A stretch of DNA of 64,000 nucleotides from Portulaca oleracea (Eukaryota; Streptophyta; Magnoliopsida; Caryophyllales; Portulacaceae). Numbering within the stretch: position 1 is the first letter of the stretch; every line of letters starts with the position of its first letter. Location of the stretch: NCBI GenBank assembly GCA_029582165.1, contig CM055874.1:48273269-48337268 (forward strand). The letters run 5' to 3'. Position numbers and translations under genes: made by a program. Shown piece by piece: positions 46,636 to 56,999 of this stretch. A model generated the notes under the pieces. The model worked only from the letters and a program-made list of their open reading frames with translations, did not search any database and was not told where the DNA came from.

Positions 46636-48850
46636 ACATTTTACCCCTCCATGTGCTTCGTGCCAATCCACTAAGCATGGAACCTTAGCCTTCCCCTCTG
46701 GCATAGTCAATGACAACCTGACCCAACTAGTCAACTACGTTGGCAACCTGAGCACTTTGACATGTATTCTAATACTTATCACCCAGGACGTGTGCACATT
46801 AGTCAAAATGTTTTATTTCATGAAGGTGTGTTTCTCAACAAGTCTCTTGTCCCAATGTCTCATTTCCTCCATTGACTTCCGCTACCCATTTAGTACTTCA
46901 CTCTATCACCTGTTGCCCCTCCATAATCTCTATCAACCTCGTCTCACCTTGAGCACCTCTTTAACTTAACCACAACCCCGTATGTGTTTGTTTGCCTCAA
47001 CCCTCCCATATGCTCAAAAACCCAACTCATTATCTCCACCAAATCCACCCTCTTTATTGCCTAAACAGTAAGTTCCCAAATATCCCACTACCGATTCCAA
47101 CTTTCATTACAAACTCAAACCCACTCCTAACCATCTCCATCTCAGCCCACCAATTTCCCTGTGTGTTGTCCAACCTGTTAATCCTGATCTTGACCCATCC
47201 TTTCCCCCTACATTTGGGGTCTGTTAGTTTGCATCCCAAGCATACTCGATATAAGTCTAGTATCCATAAGCGGAAACAACTTTTATCCTTGCATGTCTCT
47301 GAACAATGTTATGATAAACCTACTTGTTATACTCATGCATTAAAATGTCCTGAACTGAACATGGCTATTAATAATGCGCTTGTACAAAATGACGCGTGGG
47401 CACTAGCCCTATTCATAATGGCATGAATCTTTTGACTCGTAAGTTCGTTTTCAGGCATAAAGACCTCTTTCATGGCATCCTTGAACGTCGCAAGGCGCGC
47501 TTAATGGTCTGTGGGTTTGATCAACTTGAGGGTCTTCATTACCCTATGACACACTCGCTCTTGTTACAAAACCCACCACCATTCATGTCGTTCTCACCCC
47601 AGCCATCTCTAATGTTTGGGTCATTCAATAACTTGATGTCAAAAATACCTTCCTTCACAGTGACCATAATAACCATGTATACATGCTCAACCCCAAGGTT
47701 TGATAACCCTGATTCTCCCACTCTTGTGTGAAAGATTAACATGTCGTTATATGGTCTTAAATAGGCTCCTCGAGTCGGGTTTCAGAAATTCAACTTTCTC
47801 TTATTTTTAGGTTTTACTAATAACCAGACATATCCCTCTATATTTCTTTTCAAAAAGACATGTGTCACTCTTACCCTTCTTCTATATGTTGATGTCATTA
47901 TTTTCACAAGAAGTTCCTCGGCCCTCCTCCATCATATCATTCGACTTTTATCCACTCAACATCCCAAGAAAGACCTGGTGATCTTCATTACTTCTTGGGG
48001 GTTCAAGTGGCGCGTGCTCTAGACTATGTTTTTTTACTTAGCAAAAGTATATTTCAGAGTTGCTACATCGCTTTGATCTCTTAAAGCTAAAGCTTGTCAA
48101 CACCCCCTATCTTCTTGGACGTAAATATCTCTTCAGGATGGTGAGTTATTGTCAGATCCCTCCTCTTATAGGAGCATGGGTAGTGCCTTTCAGTATTTGA
48201 CTATGATCAGACCAAATATTGTTTATGTTGTACATTTAGTCTCTCAATTCATGCATGCCCCTCGCACATCTCATCTCCTTGTTGTGCAAAGGATTTATCG
48301 TTATTTGTAGGGTACTGCTAATCATGGACTCATTCTAAAGTCTACCACACATTTTAAGGTGGTTCTTGCTTACACGGATGCTGATTGAGCTGGTTGTGCA
48401 AATATGTCTCACTCCACCACAGGCTATGTTATCTTCCTGGGTCCTAATCTAGTTTCTTTGTGATCCAAGAAACAAATTACTGTCTCCAAATCCTCAACTA
48501 AAGCAAAATATAGAGTTTTTTCTTAAACTTCTCCTATCCAAGACACTTCGGTTATAATATCTTCTAAATGAGTTGGTTGTTTTCCTCACTTCTCCTATCC
48601 AAGTCTCGGGTGAAAATATCTCCGCTACATATCTTAATGCCAATCTAGTCTTACATGATCATAACAAATATATTAAGATGGACAATCAATTTGTTCATGA
48701 AAGGGCCTCTTGCAGTGATCTAGTGGTTCGTTATGTTTCCACTCAGCTTCAGTTTGCTGATATTTGAACGAAGTCCTTACCTGTAATGAAGTTTTGTTTT
48801 TAAAATTCAATATGTTTGTGCATGCGCTCCTTAGGATTGAAGGGGTGTGA
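46636..48850 (+). pseudogene. Decayed copia pol remnant
   Basis: The remnant starts in the integrase zinc-finger region (CASCQSTKHGTLAFP). Near 47250-47480 it has HTRYKSSIHKRKQLLSLH and FVFRHKDLFHGILERRKARL, the copia RT entry. Near 48165-48500 are the PDIAYAV-like PNIVYVV box, ILRWFLLT-type RNase H sequence and SKSSTKAKYRVF. The end, GGATTGAAGGGGTG at 48835-48848, is a copia polypurine tract. There are many stops and frame changes. It is unrelated in sequence to the copia element at 22528 and is the DNA flanking D on the right. Confidence 0.75.
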
Positions 48851-49205
48851 TCGCGGATAGGAGTCCCACATGGACAAGTGTATATTGTAAACCTTGTTCA
48901 TATAATATAAATGTCAAACCTAGGGGTTATAATTATATAAGTCTATGCTACTAAGTCTTGTCACAAATATAAATTACAACAACTTTGAGACCAAAACAAC
49001 CAATGCCATAAACATCAAGCTACAAAAATATAAGAGGCACGAGAGGCTGGAAGAATGAGTGTTAGGTCAAAGTGTAAAGTTAGGTTGAATGTCATCATGT
49101 AATTTCTTTGTGGCAAGCTTAGCCTATTTTCCCTATTAGGCCCAAGGTTTTGCTCTATTTTGTTATCTTTTGCCCTAGTAATAAAGAAAAGATGGTTATA
49201 GGGAC
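48851..49205. other. Probable copia LTR remnant
   Basis: The sequence after the polypurine tract starts TGATCGCGGATAGGAG and is AT-rich. It is probably the start of the 3' LTR of the copia remnant, cut by element A at 49206. No partner LTR is available to confirm. Confidence 0.4.
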
Positions 49206-50396
49206 TGTTTAGACCCAATTTTGTATCTAAATAACGCCTTAATTCTTAGGCTTTTGACTCGTTTCATGTTTATTTTCACGGCTTTTTAGTATTTTTTGGT
49301 TATTTTGTAGGTTTTGGCGTTTTACACAAAAACGTAGCAAAAAGGGGTATTTTAGAGCATTTTTGGTGATTTCCCGAGCCGAGCTGAGGCGGAGTTGACC
49401 CGGGACCACTTTCCCTTCATTTGGTGCGAAACAGTGAAGTAACACCCGCTACAACCCTTGTAGCGGGCGTTACGTGCCTTGGAATGAAGGAAGAAACAAA
49501 GGGAAGAAAAGTCATAAGGTAGCCCCCGCCACCCTCATGGTAGCGCCCGCTACCACAGGCTGGCCGAGCAAGACCGCAGCTGAGGTATTGGAGGACCGTA
49601 GCCACGGTCTCTCGAGGATGAAAAATCGCAAAGCACTTCTTCGCTGGTCGCGCCCTCAACGGGGGTGGTCGCGCCCGCAACCCCCTGGTCCAGCAGCCGT
49701 ACCGCACCTGCGGTGTCTCGAACGTTCAATCGCCCAGTTTTCTTCGCTCCATGACCGCACCTGCGGTAGGCTGGGACCGCACCTGCGGTCCCCTGATTCT
49801 GCGCAACTTATCCGGCTTGTGCGCTGCGTTTTGGGTAGGTTTTTATGCTTTGTATAAATAGACTCCTTAGCTGAGTTTTTAGGGGTGCATCTAGGGATAG
49901 ACTTAGACATTTTCCAGCTTGTAATTAGTGGATTTTAGAGAGAGTTTTAAGAGATTAACCTAGGGTTTGTGGTGTTTGTGAAGATTTGGAGATTCAAACA
50001 ATTGAAAGATTATTGGATCATCTTTTATTGCTTTCTCTTGTTCATCTACAACATTTTGATAAGTATTCTTGTAAAACCTCGTGTTTTAGGAGGAATAAAA
50101 CCGTTAGTTTCCTTACCGGACCGTTAGGGTTAAGTTCAAGTTTCGAGGACGAAACTTCTTTTAAGAAGGTAATGATGTAAAACCCCGAAAAATCCAAAGA
50201 TGTTGACCGTGACGTCGTTAATAAATTAGGTTTGACTTCGTGATTTATTATTATTCGTTTGTGTTTATTTATGCTAACGCTTGAGCTCGTAGGACCGTTG
50301 AGGGGCTAACAAGGGTAGAATAGTAATTTCCGCTGGTTAATATTATTATGTGATTAATTACGTGAATGTTAATTGCTATGTGATTATATGATTATT

Positions 50397-50397
<1 letters not shown>

Positions 50398-50431
<34 letters not shown>

Positions 50432-50438
50432 TATTAGT
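50398..50438. repeat. (TTA)n microsatellite
   Basis: A run of ATT/TTA triplets, slightly interrupted, in the Tekay LTR. A second run is at about 51040-51073, and a CT dinucleotide run is at about 50659-50689. Confidence 0.85.
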
Positions 50439-50655
50439 TGTTTTTAGAAAAGAAAAATCAGATTTTCTTATTGGGTTGGATTAGGAGTTGGATTAGTTTA
50501 GTTGGGCTTTTATTAGGTTAATATAAAAACTCCCCCCTCTCTCTCTCAAAACCCTATTCTCCTCTCAAACCAAACCCTAACCCTAGCTCTCATCTCCTCC
50601 CCACCTCTCTCTCCCTCTGCTGCCGCTCAGCCACCGCACCAACCGACCGCCACCG

Positions 50656-50692
<37 letters not shown>

Positions 50693-51037
50693 CACTCTTC
50701 CCCGCATCCGCTCCGTCACGACACTGCCGGTAAATCGCCGCCCCCGACGCCAGACGACCGCCACGCCACCGCAGCCGCCCTCCTTACTCGTCGCCGCAGC
50801 CCAGCACGCGAGGGAACGACCAGGCCTATTGTTGGCCGGTTGTTGCTGTACGACAACAACCAGTCGACCGTCGCGACACCCACCACCACCGTGATCGATC
50901 TCCGCCTGACTGACCACCGCCGACGCTTCCACCTCCGCCTTCCCAGTCGCCGGAAACCGCCCAGAACCATCCTAACGTAAACCCTAATTCAGTTTTAAAA
51001 ACCTTCTTCTTTTATTTCTTTTCTTTCTTTTCTGATT

Positions 51038-51075
<38 letters not shown>

Positions 51076-52782
51076 CCTTGTTTTAAATCTTGTATTTTGG
51101 GTAATTAGGGTGTAAATTTTATTAAGTTGTTATTTGTAATTAATTTGTTCTTGTATTGTATTATTTATTTGTAATTTTTGTATCAATTATTATGTGTAAT
51201 TTTATGTTCTAATTTGGTGTATTAGGGTTGTAATAGTGGTAGTGAAATTATTAATATTCGATTATATGAGATGCTTTGTTTTCATGAGAATCATGTTAGG
51301 GTTTTAGATGACACTATTATTGTATGCACGAATTAAAAAGTTTAATTACCTAGATTAATTCTTGTTTTGTTAGTTAAGTATTCATATGTTCTTTAATGCT
51401 CTTAGAGTTCATTCATGTTTAATTTTATGTTAAATCTTGTTAAATAAGTTAGGGTGATTGAATTACAAAAGTTCGATTCTTGTTTATTAATTTATGATTC
51501 TTGATTGAATCTTGTATAAAGAAATTAGTTGTTGGGATTCTTGTTTGGTAGTTTAAATGTTTATATGTTCTTTATAATTTATTCACATGTTCTTTAAAAC
51601 CTTTCTTGATTCTTGATTAAGAAATTCGTACTTTATAATTATTCATGTTGTAATTAAAGGGTCTTGAAATAGTATGTTTTAGATTTCATGTGTAGGATAA
51701 GGTTGTTAATGTTTCATGTGTTATATTTTGGCATTAGTGATAGGGAATTTGATGTTTGGACTTTAGATGGTTTAAACTAATTACCTTGGACCTTAGTTAC
51801 TGTTTTAAGCCCAAACTAGGGCCCCGGGACCGAATGGTGAAAGTTAGAACCGAAATTATAAATTAAATAAGAACCGGGATCGGGACAGTTTTGTTAGTGC
51901 CTAAAGATCGGGTCACCACGATTAGTATAGTTTTCCTTTAATCGAACCCTTTGGACTGGAGATTCCCCTAGATGTTAGCTTTCATAGGAATTTTACGGAA
52001 CGGACTTTTGAGTTGTATAGCTTGAGTTATAGTCGTTTTACCAAAACCTGTCGGAACTAGACCAGTTGGAATTTTTGGTACTTTTAGAGTCTTTTGAGGC
52101 TGATATGGGCTTAGTCGTTAACTTAAGAGTTTTAGTAGACATCCCGAGGTTTCCGAAAAGTCCTGAACCAGACCCATAGGATGTCAGGAAGTCGAGTTGT
52201 GACCCGTTTTATGTGAACGTTATAATCTGTCCTCTGTTTGCTTTTATTTATGAAAATGTTTGAGTAAATTTTATGTGTGAACTTGTTCCTTGAATGTGTT
52301 AAGTGTAAACCATAAATGATAGGAACCTAAGTGTTCCTAGGGGATGGGTTAGGTAGTTGATAGTAATACTAACTTCGTTAGAATGCGCTTTGATTAGATA
52401 ATTATTCTTATTCTAGGCCGAGTTAGTGCGAGACGTTAGCGAGCTCAAGTGTGTTCTTCTTTTTGCTGTGCTGTGAAGTATATCAGGTAATGTCTATGCT
52501 CTAATCCCCACCGGGATGCTCTTTAAATGTGTTTTAATGTTTTCTAATCTGTTTTGAGAATTGCATCCCGAAAGGGGACTTTTGTGGAAATGTGACCATC
52601 TGTTTTGGATAACTGTTTGTAATTGTTTATGCTTTGATTTTACTAAGTTGAGAAATTGGATGGTCTTTTATTAATGGTTTTATCATTGGTTTTGATAATC
52701 TGGGTTGGGTTTGACTTGAGAGTTGCGAGATGAGTTTGAATAATGAATTAGTAATTCAAAGTGGAAACATAAAGCGGGTTGT

Positions 52783-53063
52783 TGTTTGATGCCTTTGAGA
52801 GGCTAATATTCATGCGGGTGATAACCCCGAGATCAGGATTCGATGCCTGTATGGGTTATGTGCCAGGAGATCAGGGTTTCACCCCTGATATAGGATAAGG
52901 TTATGATGCCCTTGATGGGCGACTGTTTGATGCCTTTGAGAGGCTAATATTCATGCGGGTGATAACCCCGAGATCAGGATTCGATGCCTGTATGGGTTAT
53001 GTGCCAGGAGATCAGGGTTGCATCCCTGATATAGGATAGTTGTTATGATGCCTTTGGCAGGCG
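52783..53063 (+). repeat. 141-bp tandem duplication in the Tekay LTR
   Basis: Two units start at 52783 and 52924 with TGTTTGATGCCTTTGAGAGG and stay nearly identical through GGAGATCAGGGTT and CCCTGATATAGGATA. The unit includes the inverted pair ATCAGGG/CCCTGAT, a hairpin present in both copies. Confidence 0.9.
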
Positions 53064-53970
53064 ATGTTCTTTTTGGGATTTGATATCCCGCCCGCGACTT
53101 AAAATATGGATTGAATGGGTTGAGGAAAACAGTTAAGGGTTAAAGGTTTGAGAAATGGTTTGACTTGTTCCCTCTCCCCAAAATGAATTGAAATGAACTT
53201 AAACTGTTTTAAACGTTAGGGGTAGACATTATTGAGATTTCCCCCTCATTTTTGAAATGTTTTGTTTTCAGGTGAGGATCTGAATGCTGGGGACGGGAAT
53301 TAGAAGTGAGGACGACGAGTCTAGAAGTCCTTGAATCTTTTTATTTTGTTTTCGTTATGATGTCTTAAAATTCTGTTTTGAGTTGTTAGTAGTTACCGTT
53401 AGCAGACAGTTGTGTTTTCCTTTCTCGCCTTGTGTTCCTTCGGGAATACGGCAGTGACGCCCAAACTAAATTTGCAGTCTTCCGCTAAGTTTTTTCTGTT
53501 AACGTTAGTTTGACTTTGACTTTCTATAATTGAATTTTCGGGGCGTTACAATTCTCTTCCCTTAACTCTTTTATTAACTACTTTGCTAATTACTTTCTTG
53601 CTTGTTTAATTATTTTACTTGTTATTTCATTATCTTGCTTGTTTATGGTTGTTTGATGTTAGAAATCATGTTTAGGGTTGGTTTGGATGTTGTTAGCATA
53701 GTTTTTATCATGATTAGTGGCTAGGGTTGGGTTAGGGGGTAATTAAGGGTGTGAATGGGTGATTAGGTTTGGGTTAGCAATATTAGTGGGTAATTAGTTG
53801 GAAAATCAATTTCCCACTCCTTTCCTTCTCTCAAGTGGGATGTTTTAGGGTTCGAAAGTCCCCAAACACATCCAACACTTGAGTTGCAAGGTTGGAATTG
53901 AGATAGTTAGTATTCTACTCACGGAAGTGAATAGAGACTAACTAGGGAATTCCGTTTCATTAACTCTCCG

Positions 53971-55438
53971 TGACAGGCCCGCAAGCGCACGGTGTACGTA
54001 GTAGCACGTCAAGGTCGATCCCACAGGGACTCAATTAGTAGCACAGAAAACTAATCTCTATCTCGATTGCTATGCTAATCAGGTTTTTTGGGTTTTGAAA
54101 AGGTTTTAAAAACTAATTAAAACTAATAAAGTAGGAAAAAGAAAATCAATCAAAGATTCTATCAAGAGAGAAAGACTTCTAGGGAGATGCTAACCTAACA
54201 ACAAGTTCGATTACTAAAACCTAGCCTGCACAATCATACATTCAAAAATGAATCAAGAATCGATAACCTCTGAATTCTATCGCCCTTTCGATGCTAAATA
54301 GAATTATTCTAAACAATCTAATCAACAACTTTCGTCTGCCTTTTAGGTTAAACAGAATTGAAGGTCTTAAAAGTCAGGTTATCTAATGATTCCCTAGTTT
54401 ACTACTCCTTTTTTCAACTTTCATAAGCCTAGGTAGACAGGTTGGTAGTCAGATTACCCTAATTCACCTTTCAGTACTTCTCAGGTTAATCTCAAACTTA
54501 CAAATATTCAAGGCCTTAAAAATACTCATAAACATGGAAAACACAACCTTCTATTGATTCTAATCAAGAATTCATGCACAAATTAATAACAAACAATCAA
54601 ACTACATTGTTTCGGGTTGCAAAACCCTAGAATTCAAGAAATCTACTCGCTCATATTCAATGAAAACACAAAACAAGTTCCAAACATCTTAATCGAAACT
54701 CAAAACTAAGAAGGAAATCAATAGAATTGCGAAGAATACAACCCGTCGAGTTTTTCGATCCCGGGGTAGAAACCTTCTCCGCGAACGTCGCTCCTTTCCT
54801 TTACGGATCTTGATCTTGGTTTCCCTTGAATCGATTCGGTCTTGAATCTTGATGGTGGGGAAGAGGAGTAGAATGGAAGTATTAGGGCTCTCTTTTCTCT
54901 CCTTGACGGCCAAAGAACGAAGGAAAAATGATAGAATATGACTCCGCCTTGAAAAATCGTCGCTTCCTTCTTTTTCTACTCGCAAAAACAACTGATCTGC
55001 ATAGGCAGTCCGCCTCGGTCCATACAGTCCGTACACGGACCGTGGTGATCACCACGGGCTGCCGAGGTTGCCACTGTCCCGCTTATTTCTTGTTTCCTTC
55101 GCCAAAATGAGCTGGGCACAAGAAGCTGAACTGCCACGGACCGTGGCCACCACCACGGGCTGCCCAAGGTTGCTGCTGCCCGGTCATTCCTTGCTCCTTT
55201 CCGTCCCAAATTTGTACCACGGTTTGGGTTTGACATGTAGAGGTTCGTGGTATATTCACTCTTGCCTGAAGTTGAGAGAAAGTTGGTGTTTTGGCCTCAA
55301 AACCTACAAATTCACATCAAAAACAACAACACCAAGTGTAGTAGGGAAATTGGAATAAAAATCAAGGTTCACACACAAAATTATCCCTAATTCACTATTG
55401 AAAACCCCCAAAAACATAGTCATGAAACGCAGTTATCA
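53971..55438 (-). mobile_element. Solo LTR of the B family (solo-3)
   Basis: 1468 bp, TGACAGG...TTATCA, with a perfect target duplication CTCCG (53966-53970 and 55439-55443). Both ends match the LTR of B, so it lies in minus orientation. It contains an 18-bp perfect palindrome CCGTGGTGATCACCACGG (55040-55057) and CCACGGACCGTGG (55134-55146). It lacks the MITE present in the B LTR. Confidence 0.92.
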
Positions 55439-55783
55439 CTCCGGGTCCGTGGTGGACTTTGGGGAAGTTAATCCGGACTATCCTCGAAACAGGAAGCTCG
55501 GTGGGTATTTTCCAACGGAATTGCCACTTGATTCTCCCTCCTTATTATTCTCTTGTTGCAAAACCCATTTCCTCATTCCCGTTTGCATCCCGAAAAGCCT
55601 CCGAAGCCCATTTCCTTTCCTTGACCGACCTTAGTTTTATTTCTTGCGTTGTGACCCTTTCAACCGAATACCTTACCTCAGCAATCTCATCCCGACCATT
55701 GACTTAGTTTATATGACCAAGGCCACCAGCTCCCTGAGAGAGAATGACAAAACCGAGGTCCCACAAACCACTGTTACACAAAA

Positions 55784-55801
55784 TGGCGTCGTTGCCGGGG
55801 A
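55784..55801 (+). promoter_or_regulatory. Primer-binding site of A (tRNA-Asp type)
   Basis: TGGCGTCGTTGCCGGGGA is one mismatch from the E site. Confidence 0.88.
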
Positions 55802-55929
55802 GCCAGCGCCCCTAGTTTTAGTTTCTTGGTTTTTGGTGATTTGAGTTTGCTTTCACGCTAGAAATCAGTTTGTGTCAATCCAAATGAATTTGATGCTTCT
55901 TCATTTCTTGTAGGAGTCTTCGCGTTCTA

Positions 55930-56998
55930 ATGGGTGAAGCTCTTGGTTCACCTCGTACCCTTCTATCATATGTTGTTCCATCATTGGGTACGGGAGGCAG
56001 TCCTATCACTTTACCACCATTACCACCCGATGTTGTGTTCGAGTTTAAACCGCACTTACTTGAAGTCTTCGAAAGAAACCCATTTCATGGGGACGATGCT
56101 GCTGAAAGTCCCATTGCTCATATTGATAAGTTCGAAGATAGGATTAGCTTTGTGCACATTCCAAAGTTATCATCAGAATATTTGAAGTTGAAATTCTTTC
56201 CTCTCACTCTTGCGGGGAAAGCAAAGATATGGCTACAAACATGTCCACCTGGTTTTTATTCTTCATGGGAGGCACTCAAAGGAGATTTTCTTCATCGTTT
56301 CTTTCCGGCAAAGAAGACACACCGACTTCGAGCAGAAATTTTAAGTTTCAAGCAAGATCCGGGAGAGAGTCTTTTCGACGCTTGAGGGAGATTTAAGAGT
56401 CTTCAACGACAGTGCCCTTATCATAATTTACCGGATTGGATGTTGCTTCAACATTTCTATCATGGGCTCCGTGATCCTCTTAGAGAATCTATTAATAATG
56501 CTTCCGGAGGGATGTTTTTGAAGAAGACTATGGAAGAGGCCAATATTTTCTTACATGAGCTATCACAACACGCTCCTCATTGAGGGAGTGGCCAAAGTTC
56601 AGGAGACGGAGGTAATTTTTTGGAGGATAACCCGGTTATAAAGTTTCTTTTGTCCAACGTTTGTGAAATGCAAAAAGAGAAGTCGAATGCGGAGGTTTCA
56701 AATCAGTTGAGAATTGCCCAAGCAATGCAATCCTTTGCATCCACTTCTATTCGGAATGTTCATACTTGTGAGTTTTGCTATGGTCCACATCCTACCCAAT
56801 AATGTGCAAAAATTCAACAATTGGTGCAAGTCAATGCTACTACGACAACCAAGATTCTTTTCACATCACCAACCATCACCCTTCTACTTCTCAACCCCAT
56901 GAACATCACTCATTTATTCAAGAAGAATCCTTCCATCAAACCCAACAAGATATTTCATAACCTCAAATTTCTTCACCACCCAAAGAATCCTCGATTGA
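55930..56998 (+). pseudogene. gag of A
   Basis: The ATG at 55930 begins MGEALGSPRTLLSYVVP. The capsid domain follows: PHLLEVFERNPFHGDD, IDKFEDRISFVHIP, FFPLTLAGKAKIWLQTC, FLHRFFPAKKTHRLRAEI and FKQDPGESLFDA. Stops occur at 56383, 56581 and 56800. After the third stop the frame shifts near 56840. A CEFCYGPHPT stretch suggests a degenerate zinc knuckle (56770). The protein is more diverged from the B/C/D gag than those are from each other. Confidence 0.85.
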
Positions 56999-56999
56999 G

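Larger units (their letters stand above)
50070..53550 (+). mobile_element. Internally deleted Tekay/Del-like element
   Basis: It is flanked by a perfect target duplication ATTCT (50065-50069 and 53551-53555). It starts TGTAAAACC like an LTR, but within about 100 bp passes into the internal 3' end typical of Tekay/Del chromoviruses (TTCGAGGACGAA, then AAGAAGGT) and a full 3' LTR. Nearly all of the 5' LTR and coding region is deleted. It was inserted into the 5' LTR of A. Confidence 0.85.
50176..53550 (+). repeat. 3' LTR of the Tekay-like element, 3.4 kb
   Basis: TGTAAAACCCCGAAAA at the start and TTTTCGGGGCGTTACA at the end form 16-bp terminal inverted repeats with two mismatches. TATAAAAA at 50522-50529 is followed by a C-rich, CCCTAA-containing leader and a GC-rich stretch (about 50600-50980). 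ORFs in the GC-rich part are composition artefacts. The LTR also holds a 141-bp tandem duplication. Confidence 0.88.
49206..55780 (+). repeat. 5' LTR of A, split by two insertions
   Basis: The LTR's own parts are 49206-50069, 53556-53970 and 55444 to about 55780, together about 1.6 kb. TATAAATA lies at 49853-49860. Upstream are strong palindromes: a long stem at 49439-49473, TGGTAGCG/CGCTACCA (49538-49555), and three copies of ACCGCACCTGCGGT (49701, 49754, 49776). The LTR end is placed from the primer site and is approximate. Confidence 0.85.

Noticed and set aside
49439..49789. CRISPR-like array, because of repeated palindromes
   Set aside because: The palindromes are short, irregularly spaced and sit in a plant LTR promoter region. 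There are no equal-length spacers and no cas genes.
50627..50970. Two Arg/Gly-rich minus-strand ORFs of 84-101 codons
   Set aside because: They lie in the GC-rich leader of the Tekay LTR on the strand opposite to transcription. Their composition follows the CCGCC-type repeats and the CT microsatellite; no domain is visible.
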